From: Vreelandella neptunia
GTDB taxonomy: Bacteria; Pseudomonadota; Gammaproteobacteria; Pseudomonadales; Halomonadaceae
DNA: 64,000 nt
Assembly: GCF_000712975.1 (NCBI RefSeq)
Contig: NZ_JHQL01000003.1
Location: 124,001 to 188,000 of the forward strand
Direction of reading: 5' to 3'
In this document: in pieces, positions 51,851 to 60,050 of the stretch
How positions within the stretch are numbered: position 1 is the first letter of the stretch
How the letters are laid out: each line of letters opens with the position of its first letter
The notes under the pieces: generated by a model
The model's input: only the letters and a program-made list of their open reading frames with translations
What the model was told of the DNA's origin: nothing
Databases searched by the model: none
Position numbers and translations under genes: made by a program

Positions 51851-52916
51851 CGGCGTTGATGTCACGGTCAATGCCTTGCGCACCACAACCGGGGCAATCC
51901 CAGGCACGAATGCTGAGCGGCATTTTATCGACCTTGTGGCCGCAGCCAGCGCAGGTTTTAGAGCTGGCAAACCACTGATCGATTTTGACCAGATGCTTGC
52001 CTTGGGCTGCTGCCTTGTACACCAGCTTTTGGATCAGGCTGTGCCAACTGGCATCTGCAATATGTTTTGCCAGCTTGCGGTTTTTCAGCATGTTTTTGAC
52101 TTTCAGCGTCTCAACCACCACCGCTTGGTTGTCGTCAATGAATTGTCGAGACAGCTTGTGCTGGAAATCAGCACGGGCATTGGCCAGGCGCTCGTGCGCC
52201 TTGGCAAGGGTTAGCCGTGCTTTCGCACGGCCCTTGCTGCCTTTCTGGCAGCGGGAGAGCGCTTTCTGCTTGCGGCGCAGGTTGGTGCGCGCACGCTTGA
52301 GAAAGCGGGGATTGGGGGTTTTATGACCCTCCGAGTCGATGGCGAGGTGTATCAGCCCCATGTCCACACCCAGCACGGCGTCCACTGTTTGCAGCGGTGC
52401 CGGGGCTTCCTCTCCGTCATCGACCAGCACCGAGGCGTAGTATTTGCCGGTGGTGGTGCGGGTTAAGGTGATGCTTTTCAGCGTACCGGTGATCTCACGG
52501 TGAAGGCGCGCCTTGATAGACGTGAGTTTTGGTATCTTGATCTCGCCTTCACCGAGCTTGATGCCGGTGCAGTGATAGCTCGATTGTTTGCCGTGCTTGC
52601 GCTTGAACCTGGGGTAACGGGCTTTTAACTGGGGGTTAAAGAAGTTCTGGAAGGCCCGATCCAGGTTAATGCACGCTTGCTGCAGCGCAATCGAGTCAAA
52701 ATCCTTGAGCCAGTGATACTTACGGGACTTCTTCGCCACCGCTAGCAGCGGCTTGAGATCTTTTTTGGCGCGGAGCTTGGTGCCATGCCGTTTATACTGT
52801 GTGCTGATGATATGCAATGCCTTGTTGTACACAAACCGCACCGCGCCGAACTGGGCGTTCAAGAACGCTGCCTGTTCAGGGGTCGGGTAGAGACGTACTT
52901 TCGTGGCTTTCAGCAT
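51771..52916 (-). CDS. tnpB: TnpB RNA-guided nuclease
   Basis: 381 residues with an intact family layout: N-terminal MLKATKVRLYPTPEQAAFLN, wedge/REC region, then the RuvC nuclease. RuvC-I is AVLGVDMGLIHLA (Asp), RuvC-II is AVVVETLKVKNM (Glu), RuvC-III is GIDRDINAAINI (Asp). The zinc ribbon is CAGCG ... CPGCG between II and III. TnpB uses an RNA from the element's right end to cut DNA next to a short target-adjacent motif, helping the element persist after excision. All catalytic residues are visible, so it should be active. Confidence 0.95.
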   Translation of the reverse strand: MLKATKVRLYPTPEQAAFLNAQFGAVRFVYNKALHIISTQYKRHGTKLRAKKDLKPLLAVAKKSRKYHWLKDFDSIALQQACINLDRAFQNFFNPQLKARYPRFKRKHGKQSSYHCTGIKLGEGEIKIPKLTSIKARLHREITGTLKSITLTRTTTGKYYASVLVDDGEEAPAPLQTVDAVLGVDMGLIHLAIDSEGHKTPNPRFLKRARTNLRRKQKALSRCQKGSKGRAKARLTLAKAHERLANARADFQHKLSRQFIDDNQAVVVETLKVKNMLKNRKLAKHIADASWHSLIQKLVYKAAAQGKHLVKIDQWFASSKTCAGCGHKVDKMPLSIRAWDCPGCGAQGIDRDINAAINIRHQGIIKLRAEGLSVSCPRRPA

Positions 52917-53050
52917 GGTATGGGGCTATTAAAGCTGTATATCTATCCATTATAAGTGGCGAAGGGCAAAGATCAAACCCTGCAGCGCTATCGCACTGCC
53001 CGCTTATATCCCCGCCCGACTGGGCGAGGGTTTACGCGGAGTTTTGCTAA

Positions 53051-53363
53051 AATTGTATTACGCTAATAGAGGTTTCTGTTACTTAATGTCACAATTAGGC
53101 ATTGGCTAGGTTCAGGCAAGGTTGCGCGCATATTGTCCAATTTTTTGATAAATTGGTGGTTCGTAAAATAATTAGGGCTGACTTACTGGGTAAAAAGTTA
53201 GTGAGTGTTAGCAGAAAACAGGTAACTGGCGTGTCAAGTGTCTACTTTTTCAAAAACGATGGATATAAAAGTAATAGTAGACGAGGGGGCGCATGGAAGA
53301 TGTTGATAAAATTGATATTCACGCGTTACGTTCATAAAGCTTGTTTTTCTGGAACAGGGCTTT
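53051..53363. other. Intergenic region between the TnpB element and the diguanylate cyclase gene
   Basis: No gene is seen. It must hold the diguanylate cyclase promoter (plus strand, possibly TATAAA near 53272) and any ancestral kps operon promoter (minus strand). A perfect minus-strand TTGACA (53237-53232) occurs, but no good -10 box stands at 16-18 bp. No GGTAGC-type ops core is present on either strand. Confidence 0.5.
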
Positions 53364-55388
53364 ATGAAACGCATGTCCAGTAAATTTAATCCAAGCAAGC
53401 TTATGATGCTTGGTTCATTGAAAAGTCGGCTATTGCTGGGGCTTTCTTGTGCATTGCTTTTACTAGCGGCTCTGGTGCTGGGGATGGCATGGCAGGTAGG
53501 AAAAACCATGGTTCAAGAAACCAATATGGCCCATCTACGCTACGAAGCTAACCTAATTGCAGATGAAATCACTCAGCAAATTGATCACCGGTTTCAGGCC
53601 CTGGAGAGGCTCAGCGATGTTATTGGCGTATCCAATAATGCGCAATGGCTAAGTCATCAGCTAGGTAGAAATGATGCGTTGCTGGCATGGTTTGATGCCG
53701 TGGTTATCAGCGATACACAGGGCCGGATTTTATCAGATTGGCCTGTTGTGCAGGGACGTGCAGGGCTTGAAACCCAAGAACTTGAATATTTTAAAACGCT
53801 AAAGGGCACACGCAGGCCCTATGTCAGTGAGCCGTTTGTTGGCCGTGCCAGTGATATACCAATGGTGTTAATTAGCGTTCCCCGTTTTGATAACGCCGGT
53901 CAGTTCGCGGGGTTTATAGGAGGGGTGGTCAGTTTAGACAGCAGTGGGTTGTTTAATCGCTTGGCCACTATCCGATTAGGTAGCAAAGGGTATGCCGCTG
54001 TTGTTACCGCCACCGGTAAGGTGCTTTATCACCCCGATCGATCCTTAATCAATAACGCAGACTTTGACTCTAAAGCGAGCCCTTTGCTTGATTTAGCGCT
54101 GGACGGCTGGCAAGGCGATGGCGTGGGTAGGCTGTTGGATGGCCGTATGGGTCTGCAGTCGTATTCACAAGTATGGCCTGCTAGCTGGGTAGTAGGGCTC
54201 TATTTGCCCACAGAACAAGCTCAACTGCCGCTGTCTGGCTTCATACACAAGCTGGGGTGGATTTGGGTCGTCATCGCACTGTTAATGATGCCCGGTTTAT
54301 GGTGGCTACTTGCGCGTATATTAGCACCTCTTAATCAGCTAGAAGCGCAGATTGGGGATGTAGGGCTTGGGCGTCGTGCTTACGTTGATCTTGAAACAAA
54401 TATGCAGGAACTTGAGCAAGTAGCCACTACCTTTAATCGCGTTGAGGGAGAGCGACAGCAGCTTGTTGGTCATCTTCAAGAACGGGAAGCATTTTTAGAT
54501 TCTGTATTAAATGCATCGCCGCAAGGCATGTTTGTGGCTGATTTTGGTGGCAACATTACCTACATGAACCCCGCCCTGTTAGATGTGTTGGGTATTAGCG
54601 CTAACATGCCGATGGAAGCATGGCTTGATCAGATTCATATTGATGATCGTTCCGGCGCGAAAGATATGTGGATGCATAGCTTAAAAACTGGCAATGACTA
54701 CGTGCGTCAACTGCGCTTTATTCGCAGCGACAAAGAGATGCTATGGCTAGATATACATGCTCGTGTGGTCATGCTTACCCAGGGCGGGCATTCGCTTGGT
54801 TTAGTAGGCGTGGTGAAAGATATTACCGAACGCCGCGAGCAAGAGGCGCTGCAACGTTGGGAAGCCGAGCACGACCCCTTAACCGGTTTGCTGAATCGGC
54901 GAGGTTTTGAGCGCCGCCTTGAAGAAGCCTTTGCTGATTTCCAGAAAACCAGCACGCCCTCGGCGCTGCTGCTGTTTGATCTAGATCACTTCAAACCGAT
55001 TAACGATGAAGGCGGGCACGCCCTAGGCGATGAAATGCTGCGCCGTATCGCCCAGGTCGTTGCGTGGGAAGTTCGCCGCAGCGACCACGTAGCGCGCCAA
55101 GGGGGCGATGAGTTCGGTGTGTTGCTGCCTAGCTGTACCCTAGGCCAGGCAGAGCGTATCGCTGAATCGTTACGTCAGGCAGTCAGCGAGGTATCCGTTG
55201 TTCATGAGGGCAAAGAGTACACGGTGACGCTAAGTATCGGGGTCACCTGCTTCGACGAGACCGACACCACCGTAGACGCGGCTCTTTCCCGTGCGGATGC
55301 AGCCAGCTACGATGCCAAAGGCAAAGGGCGTGACAGTGTCGTGGTTAAACTGCCAAAGGCACCAGACCCTATGGCCCTGTTTGAGTAA
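53364..55388 (+). CDS. Membrane diguanylate cyclase with Cache and PAS sensors
   Basis: 674 residues. TM1 lies at about 17-40, followed by a periplasmic dCache-type domain (LERLSDVIGVSNNAQWL, RRPYVSEPFVGRASDIPMV), TM2 at about 295-315, a HAMP-like linker, a PAS domain (about 375-490: FLDSVLNASPQGMFVADFGG) and a GGDEF domain (HDPLTGLLNRRGFERRLEEA, LLFDLDHFKPINDEGGHALG, RQGGDEFGVLL near residue 580). All catalytic residues are intact, so it should make c-di-GMP in response to a small periplasmic ligand. No RxxD inhibitory site was checked in detail. c-di-GMP often controls exopolysaccharide, which the window is rich in. Confidence 0.92.
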   Translation: MKRMSSKFNPSKLMMLGSLKSRLLLGLSCALLLLAALVLGMAWQVGKTMVQETNMAHLRYEANLIADEITQQIDHRFQALERLSDVIGVSNNAQWLSHQLGRNDALLAWFDAVVISDTQGRILSDWPVVQGRAGLETQELEYFKTLKGTRRPYVSEPFVGRASDIPMVLISVPRFDNAGQFAGFIGGVVSLDSSGLFNRLATIRLGSKGYAAVVTATGKVLYHPDRSLINNADFDSKASPLLDLALDGWQGDGVGRLLDGRMGLQSYSQVWPASWVVGLYLPTEQAQLPLSGFIHKLGWIWVVIALLMMPGLWWLLARILAPLNQLEAQIGDVGLGRRAYVDLETNMQELEQVATTFNRVEGERQQLVGHLQEREAFLDSVLNASPQGMFVADFGGNITYMNPALLDVLGISANMPMEAWLDQIHIDDRSGAKDMWMHSLKTGNDYVRQLRFIRSDKEMLWLDIHARVVMLTQGGHSLGLVGVVKDITERREQEALQRWEAEHDPLTGLLNRRGFERRLEEAFADFQKTSTPSALLLFDLDHFKPINDEGGHALGDEMLRRIAQVVAWEVRRSDHVARQGGDEFGVLLPSCTLGQAERIAESLRQAVSEVSVVHEGKEYTVTLSIGVTCFDETDTTVDAALSRADAASYDAKGKGRDSVVVKLPKAPDPMALFE

Positions 55389-55485
55389 AGCGTACAAATC
55401 CTCGTTAGGGTAAGCCGCAGTCGGTCGACAAATCTTGGGCAACGGTAGAATATAAGCATCTGCTTATTCGATTGAGAGTGCTTTT

Positions 55486-56433
55486 GTGAGCCTACTTGAC
55501 ATTTTTTCCCGCACGCTAGATATCACGCTGCCTGTGTTTGCCATGGTGTTTGTAGGCATTGGCCTGAAGCGGCTAAAGTGGATTGACAGCGGGTTTGTTT
55601 CCACCGCATCAGCACTGGTTTTTAAAGCAACGCTGCCCACGCTCATTTTTTTAAGTCTCATCAAAGCAGACCTAAGCGTTGCCTTAGACGTGCCCTTATT
55701 ACTGTTTTTTGCCGCCGCCACGCTTGGCCAGTTCTTTATTAGCTGGGTGTGGGCTAGCTATCGCGTGCCCAAGGCCGACCGCGGTATTTATGTGCAGGGT
55801 GCGTTCCGTGGTAACTGCGGTATTGTTGGGTTGGCACTGGCCGCAGGGATGTATGGTAACTACGGACTTTCTACCGGCAGTCTCCTGCTTGGTGTAGTTA
55901 TTATGATGTATAACGTCCTTTCGGTAGTGGCGTTGGCGGCTTATCAGCCCGGCCAATCAACAGACTGGCGTAGCCTGTTAAAGCATATCGTTACTAATCC
56001 CCTGATTATCTCTGTACTTGCTGCGCTACCGTTTACGGCATTTTCGATTCCGCTTCCCCGCTGGTTAGTTACCTCAGGGGATTACTTCGCCTCGTTAACC
56101 TTACCGCTAGCATTGATCTGTGTAGGCGCGACGCTGTCGGTGACTACTATGCGCAGCGGCAGCCAAACAGCGTTAAGCGCCAGTAGCATGAAAATGATTG
56201 TGCTGCCGTTACTTGCCACGCTAGCGGCATGGATGCTCGGCTTCTCTGGGGCACAATTAGGGCTGTTATTCTTATTCTTCGCCAGCCCAACCGCCTCCGC
56301 GAGCTTTGTCATGGTAAAAGCGATGAATGGCAACGTAGCACTGGCCGCTAATATCATCGCTATCACCACCTTAATGGCCAGCATAACCGTCACCGCCGGT
56401 ATCTTTGTGCTGCGCCTTTTAGGCTGGATTTGA
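55486..56433 (+). CDS. AEC family transporter (auxin efflux carrier-like)
   Basis: 315 residues with about ten membrane helices in two halves (DITLPVFAMVFVGIGLKRL; GAFRGNCGIVGLALAAGMYG; LPLALICVGATLSV). This is the Mem_trans/AEC pattern, related to malonate and malate permeases. A GTG start at 55486 after GAGAGTG is used; no ATG is nearby. The substrate is unknown, probably an organic anion. It is unlinked in function to its neighbours as far as can be seen. Confidence 0.9.
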   Translation: MSLLDIFSRTLDITLPVFAMVFVGIGLKRLKWIDSGFVSTASALVFKATLPTLIFLSLIKADLSVALDVPLLLFFAAATLGQFFISWVWASYRVPKADRGIYVQGAFRGNCGIVGLALAAGMYGNYGLSTGSLLLGVVIMMYNVLSVVALAAYQPGQSTDWRSLLKHIVTNPLIISVLAALPFTAFSIPLPRWLVTSGDYFASLTLPLALICVGATLSVTTMRSGSQTALSASSMKMIVLPLLATLAAWMLGFSGAQLGLLFLFFASPTASASFVMVKAMNGNVALAANIIAITTLMASITVTAGIFVLRLLGWI

Positions 56434-56442
56434 ACACTGCGG

Positions 56443-56471
56443 TTGGCTGGCCCTTACCAACACGCTATACT
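56443..56471 (+). promoter_or_regulatory. Promoter of tRNA-Arg
   Basis: TTGGCT (56443-56448), a 17-bp spacer and TATACT (56466-56471) followed by a GC-rich discriminator (GCGCCCC), as is usual for stringently controlled tRNA promoters. The tRNA begins 13 bp later. Confidence 0.85.
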
Positions 56472-56484
56472 ATGCGCCCCATAA

Positions 56485-56561
56485 GTCCCTGTAGCTCAGT
56501 AGGATAGAGCAGCCGCCTCCTAAGCGGCAGGTCGCAGGTTCGACTCCTGCCAGGGACGCCA
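56485..56561 (+). tRNA. tRNA-Arg (anticodon CCU)
   Basis: A complete cloverleaf is visible. Acceptor arms GTCCCTG/CAGGGAC, D loop TAGCTCAGTAGGATAGAGC, anticodon stem around CTCCTAA (anticodon CCT), T arm GCAGGTTCGACTCCTGC and encoded CCA. It reads AGG codons. The 263 bp between it and the next gene hold no gene or clear repeat of its 3' end. Confidence 0.97.
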
Positions 56562-56824
56562 GTAAAATCAACAGTTTAGATAAGTATTGGCTTGGTGTTT
56601 TCGCTGCATTTTCTGTTTGGTCCCCACAAAAAACGCTCGCTATAGCATTGTATCAGCACCACGCCAGATGCCCATCCCCAGCACATCAGCCACCTACATT
56701 CTCGCGGTCGGGCATGGCCGTCCAGTAGTGGGAATCCGCCACTATAATCTCTGATTTAGTGGTCGGTGGATGTCAAAGAATCAGTTTGTCGTCGTTCGGG
56801 TGGTGGCTTTGTATCACGCGAGCG

Positions 56825-58522
56825 TTAGAAGGTTTCCCATTGATCATCGGCTGGAACAGTATGTCGCCTGTCTGTAGATGGTTGCGTTTGTGGTAGGGCG
56901 TAACTTTGCATACGTTGGACGTTAGCGCGGGGAAGAGTTCCTTGCGCTTTGTCGACTTTAAAAAAGATGACGGCTTCCGCTAAGTCTCGCGCTTGATCTT
57001 CCATAGAAGCAGAGGCCGTGGCTGTTTGCTCCACCAGTGAGGCATTCTGCTGGGTGACTTCATCCATTTGGTTAATCGCGATGCTCATTTGGTCGATCGC
57101 TGAGGTTTGCTCGTCAGACGCGCGACTCACTTCTTCCATTAACCCCGAAACGCTGTCGATATTCTTTACGATCTGCGCCATGGAGTCGCCAACCGCTGTG
57201 ACTAGCGCGCTGCCTTGTTCCACTACCTGATTGTTTTCAAGAATCAGATGCTGGATTTGTTTGGCTGCATCGGCACTACGCTGTGCGAGATTTCTTACTT
57301 CTTGAGCGACAACAGCAAATCCGCGCCCTTGCTCACCCGCTCTGGCAGCTTCCACCGAGGCATTAAGCGCCAAAATATTAGTTTGAAACGCGATGCCATC
57401 AATTAACTCCACAATGCCGCTAATTTTCTCTGAGCTTGCATTTAGCTCGTTCATTTTACTAATAGCATCTCTAACTTTCTCACCACCGTAACCTGCAGAG
57501 CGGCTAGCCGCATGTGCTAACTGATTAGCCTCGCCAGTGTGCTGGGTGTTATTTTTCACCGTTGCAGCGACCTGCTCCATGCTGGCAGCCGTTTCTTGTA
57601 GGCTGGAAGCTTGCTCTTCAGTACGCTGTGAGAGATCCACGTTACCTGATGATATTTGTCCAGAAGCCGTAGAAATAGCCTCTGCAGATGTCTGAATATG
57701 ACTAATTAATCCTTGGAGTTTGCTTTGCATATCCCCAAGTTCACTGAGCATATCGCCAATTTCATCCTGATGGGTGAGCTTAACGGTTTGGGTTAAGTCG
57801 CCTTCTGCCATCGCGTGGAAGTGTTGGCGAGCTTGGGCAAGTGGCTGAAGAATACGCTGAATTAATATCCAGCTTAATAACCCTGCCAAGATTACAGCAA
57901 CCGCTAATGCCCCGATCATTACATTACGCATGAATGCAGCATGCTCTGCTGCATTTTCATAAGCTGACTGAGCCTCGCGTTCTTCAAAGTGAATGATGTC
58001 GTCGAGCGTTGCGTTGAGTGTCCGGTAAGCAGGCAGTGCTTGCGTAAACGCAATTTCATTGGCGTTGTCGTAATCGCCTAATGCGTAAAAGGGCAGGGCA
58101 GTATTAACAGCATCTTGCAAGCGATGATAGTGCTGTTGGAACTGCTCGGTGAGTGCCTCATCCGCTGAGGATAAACGTTGTGAGACATACGTTTGCCAAA
58201 GGCTATTAATCTGCTGTTCATTATCCTGAATATTATCACTATGCAGTTGCACCGGGTGGTCGTGTAAGGCGCTGACGGCTAAGCCTGGATCGTGCTGCCC
58301 CGCTAAAGAAAGCTCTAACAGCATATCTTTTGCACGCTCATTCAAAGAGGCAATTTGCTGTGTGTTTTTGAGATTAGTTTGATAAATCGTGTCAACAGCT
58401 TGGTTCGAAGAAGTCATCCCGCTAAAGCCTAATGCCCCAATAACCAACATAAATACCAGCATAATCACCATCATAACAATCAAGCGTAGTTTAATGGTCA
58501 TTCGAAATATGTGGTTAAGCAT
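56825..58522 (-). CDS. Methyl-accepting chemotaxis protein with C-terminal QWETF tether
   Basis: 565 residues. TM1 at about 11-33, a periplasmic four-helix-type ligand domain (35-190), TM2 at about 191-215, a HAMP domain, and a long cytoplasmic signalling hairpin with the conserved tip EGIAFQTNILALNASVEAARAG-type segment (residues about 375-400). The C-terminus ends in QWETF, like the NWETF pentapeptide that binds CheR and CheB in enteric high-abundance receptors. It is therefore likely a major receptor of the Tsr/Tar kind. The ligand is unknown. It is monocistronic here. Confidence 0.95.
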   Translation of the reverse strand: MLNHIFRMTIKLRLIVMMVIMLVFMLVIGALGFSGMTSSNQAVDTIYQTNLKNTQQIASLNERAKDMLLELSLAGQHDPGLAVSALHDHPVQLHSDNIQDNEQQINSLWQTYVSQRLSSADEALTEQFQQHYHRLQDAVNTALPFYALGDYDNANEIAFTQALPAYRTLNATLDDIIHFEEREAQSAYENAAEHAAFMRNVMIGALAVAVILAGLLSWILIQRILQPLAQARQHFHAMAEGDLTQTVKLTHQDEIGDMLSELGDMQSKLQGLISHIQTSAEAISTASGQISSGNVDLSQRTEEQASSLQETAASMEQVAATVKNNTQHTGEANQLAHAASRSAGYGGEKVRDAISKMNELNASSEKISGIVELIDGIAFQTNILALNASVEAARAGEQGRGFAVVAQEVRNLAQRSADAAKQIQHLILENNQVVEQGSALVTAVGDSMAQIVKNIDSVSGLMEEVSRASDEQTSAIDQMSIAINQMDEVTQQNASLVEQTATASASMEDQARDLAEAVIFFKVDKAQGTLPRANVQRMQSYALPQTQPSTDRRHTVPADDQWETF

Positions 58523-58668
58523 GTGACACCTCGAAAACAGCCGTTACGGTTAAGCCCATCAGCAAGGCCTTAAGAATGTATTACTTTATATTGCTAAATG
58601 TTATGAGTAAATTACAAAAAAGACGGTTGGCTAACAATGAAACTTAGACTTTAGGAGAGTGTCGTTCT

Positions 58669-59733
58669 TTAGCTGGCTCCTTCTATTTCAACAGCTGTAC
58701 TGTTGCGGCCCTCTTTTTTGACCTGGTAAAGCAAGGCATCAGTCATCGATAAGCACGTATCCATCGTACTCGTATTGGTAATCGCACAAATACCAATACT
58801 GACCGTACAATAGAGCGAATTTGCACTGTTGATGAGCATAGGCGTTACGGCAAGTTGCTGGTGCAGGCGGCTTGCAACATGGGTAGCTTCTGACGGACTG
58901 GTTCTCGGCAGCATGACCATAAATTCGTCACCGCCCCACCGGCAAATAACGTCGTACTGACGAAACACCCGACGACACAGCTCTATGAAACGTACCATGA
59001 CGTGATCGCCGCTCTGATGACCATATGTATCGTTAATATTTTTGAAGTTATCTAAGTCAATCAGCATTAATGCACCCGAAGGGGCCCCACGCTGAATCAT
59101 GGCCACTTCTTGTTGAAAACGTTCTTCAAAAGCACGGCGATTTAGCGAGCCTGTTAATGAATCGATGGAAGATAACTCCTCTAACTCCTGGCGCGTTGTT
59201 TGCAATTCACGAATTAACGCTTCCTGTATGCGATGACTGCGCATTAACTCCATGTGGGCCATAACTTGGTTGGCTAATGCCTGAAGGGCGAAATGTTGGC
59301 GTTGTGTCAGCTCGCGAGGTTCATAATCCAGTGCGCATAGCGTTCCCAATGGATAACCGTCTTTGCTTTTTAGCAGCGCACCCGCATAAAAACGCAAGTG
59401 AGGCTCTCCTGTAACCAAGGGATTGTTAGCAAATCGGGCGTCTTGCGTGGTATCCGGTACGACAAAAACTCCGGGCTGTAAAATGGCATGCGCACAAATC
59501 GAGATGTCACGCGGGGTTTCTTGAACGCCTAGCCCTTTTTCAGATTTAAACCATTGCCGATCACGGTCAATAAAATTAACCACGGCAATGGGGGTGTCGC
59601 AGATCAATGAGACTGCTTCGACAATCTCATCAAACGCGTCGTCCCGTTGCGTGTCGAGAATTTGATAATCTGCAAGTGCCTTAAGACGACGCGTCTCGTA
59701 ATCATCTGCGTCAAGCGTTGGCCTATGCGTCAT
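58669..59733 (-). CDS. GAF-GGDEF diguanylate cyclase
   Basis: 354 residues, soluble. The N-terminal GAF domain (RDISICAHAILQPGVFVVPD, NPLVTGEPHLRFYAGALL, GYPLGTLCALD) is joined by a short coil to a GGDEF domain (SIDSLTGSLNRRAFEERFQQ, LIDLDNFKNINDTYGHQSGD, RWGGDEFMVMLPR). The active site is intact. The GAF domain is closely related to the first GAF of the GGDEF-EAL protein encoded upstream on the same strand, pointing to duplication. It probably makes c-di-GMP under control of a small cytoplasmic ligand or redox signal. Confidence 0.93.
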   Translation of the reverse strand: MTHRPTLDADDYETRRLKALADYQILDTQRDDAFDEIVEAVSLICDTPIAVVNFIDRDRQWFKSEKGLGVQETPRDISICAHAILQPGVFVVPDTTQDARFANNPLVTGEPHLRFYAGALLKSKDGYPLGTLCALDYEPRELTQRQHFALQALANQVMAHMELMRSHRIQEALIRELQTTRQELEELSSIDSLTGSLNRRAFEERFQQEVAMIQRGAPSGALMLIDLDNFKNINDTYGHQSGDHVMVRFIELCRRVFRQYDVICRWGGDEFMVMLPRTSPSEATHVASRLHQQLAVTPMLINSANSLYCTVSIGICAITNTSTMDTCLSMTDALLYQVKKEGRNSTAVEIEGAS

Positions 59734-60050
59734 AAGTAATCAATGCTCCCGATTAGGCGATTAAGCCCCTCAAAAGCCGTAGCGTTGAGAGCGCCTTTAC
59801 GCATATCGTCGCCATGGCATAAGTAATCTTGGCATGGGTTGTCCATATCAGTTCCTTCTACAACCGTTTTACATTTGTAGGGTGATTCGCTATGTAATAG
59901 TTATAAAACAACCAGATAAGATTCACTGAACACGTGCCATGGCGGGGCACATAGTGGTAAAAATGAACATAAATCAATTATACGGCTAACGTTTATTGTA
60001 CGCGATACTCGTTTCGTATCCTTTTTGTATAATTATGTTGTTCGCTTTTC
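59734..60050. other. 317-bp intergenic region between two GGDEF genes
   Basis: No gene is seen. It is AT-rich in its second half and must hold the promoter for the GAF-GGDEF gene on the minus strand; no convincing boxes were identified. A small hairpin (GTGCC, six bases, GGCAC) lies near 59935-59951. Confidence 0.5.

Larger units (their letters stand above)
51686..53050 (-). mobile_element. Solo-TnpB transposable element (IS605/IS1341-like) at the 5' end of the kps operon
   Basis: The element comprises a left end at about 53000-53050 with a GC-rich hairpin (minus strand CCTCGCCCAGTCGGGCGGGG, then ATATAAGCGGG), the tnpB gene, and a right end with CGTGGCGCACCAGCGCTTAG and GGCGGGGAGCAGTCAC. These are the usual subterminal structures of the family. 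No tnpA (Y1 transposase) is present. Exact borders cannot be set without an empty site; the right border is about 51685-51690. The element has the same orientation as the operon and separates kpsC from upstream DNA. Confidence 0.8.

Noticed and set aside
53209-53237. Minus-strand promoter for the capsule operon (TTGACA)
   Set aside because: Perfect -35 but no acceptable -10 at 16-18 bp; kept only as a note.
56562-56824. Integrated element next to tRNA-Arg
   Set aside because: No integrase, no repeated tRNA 3' end and no cargo genes are visible between the tRNA and the chemoreceptor gene.
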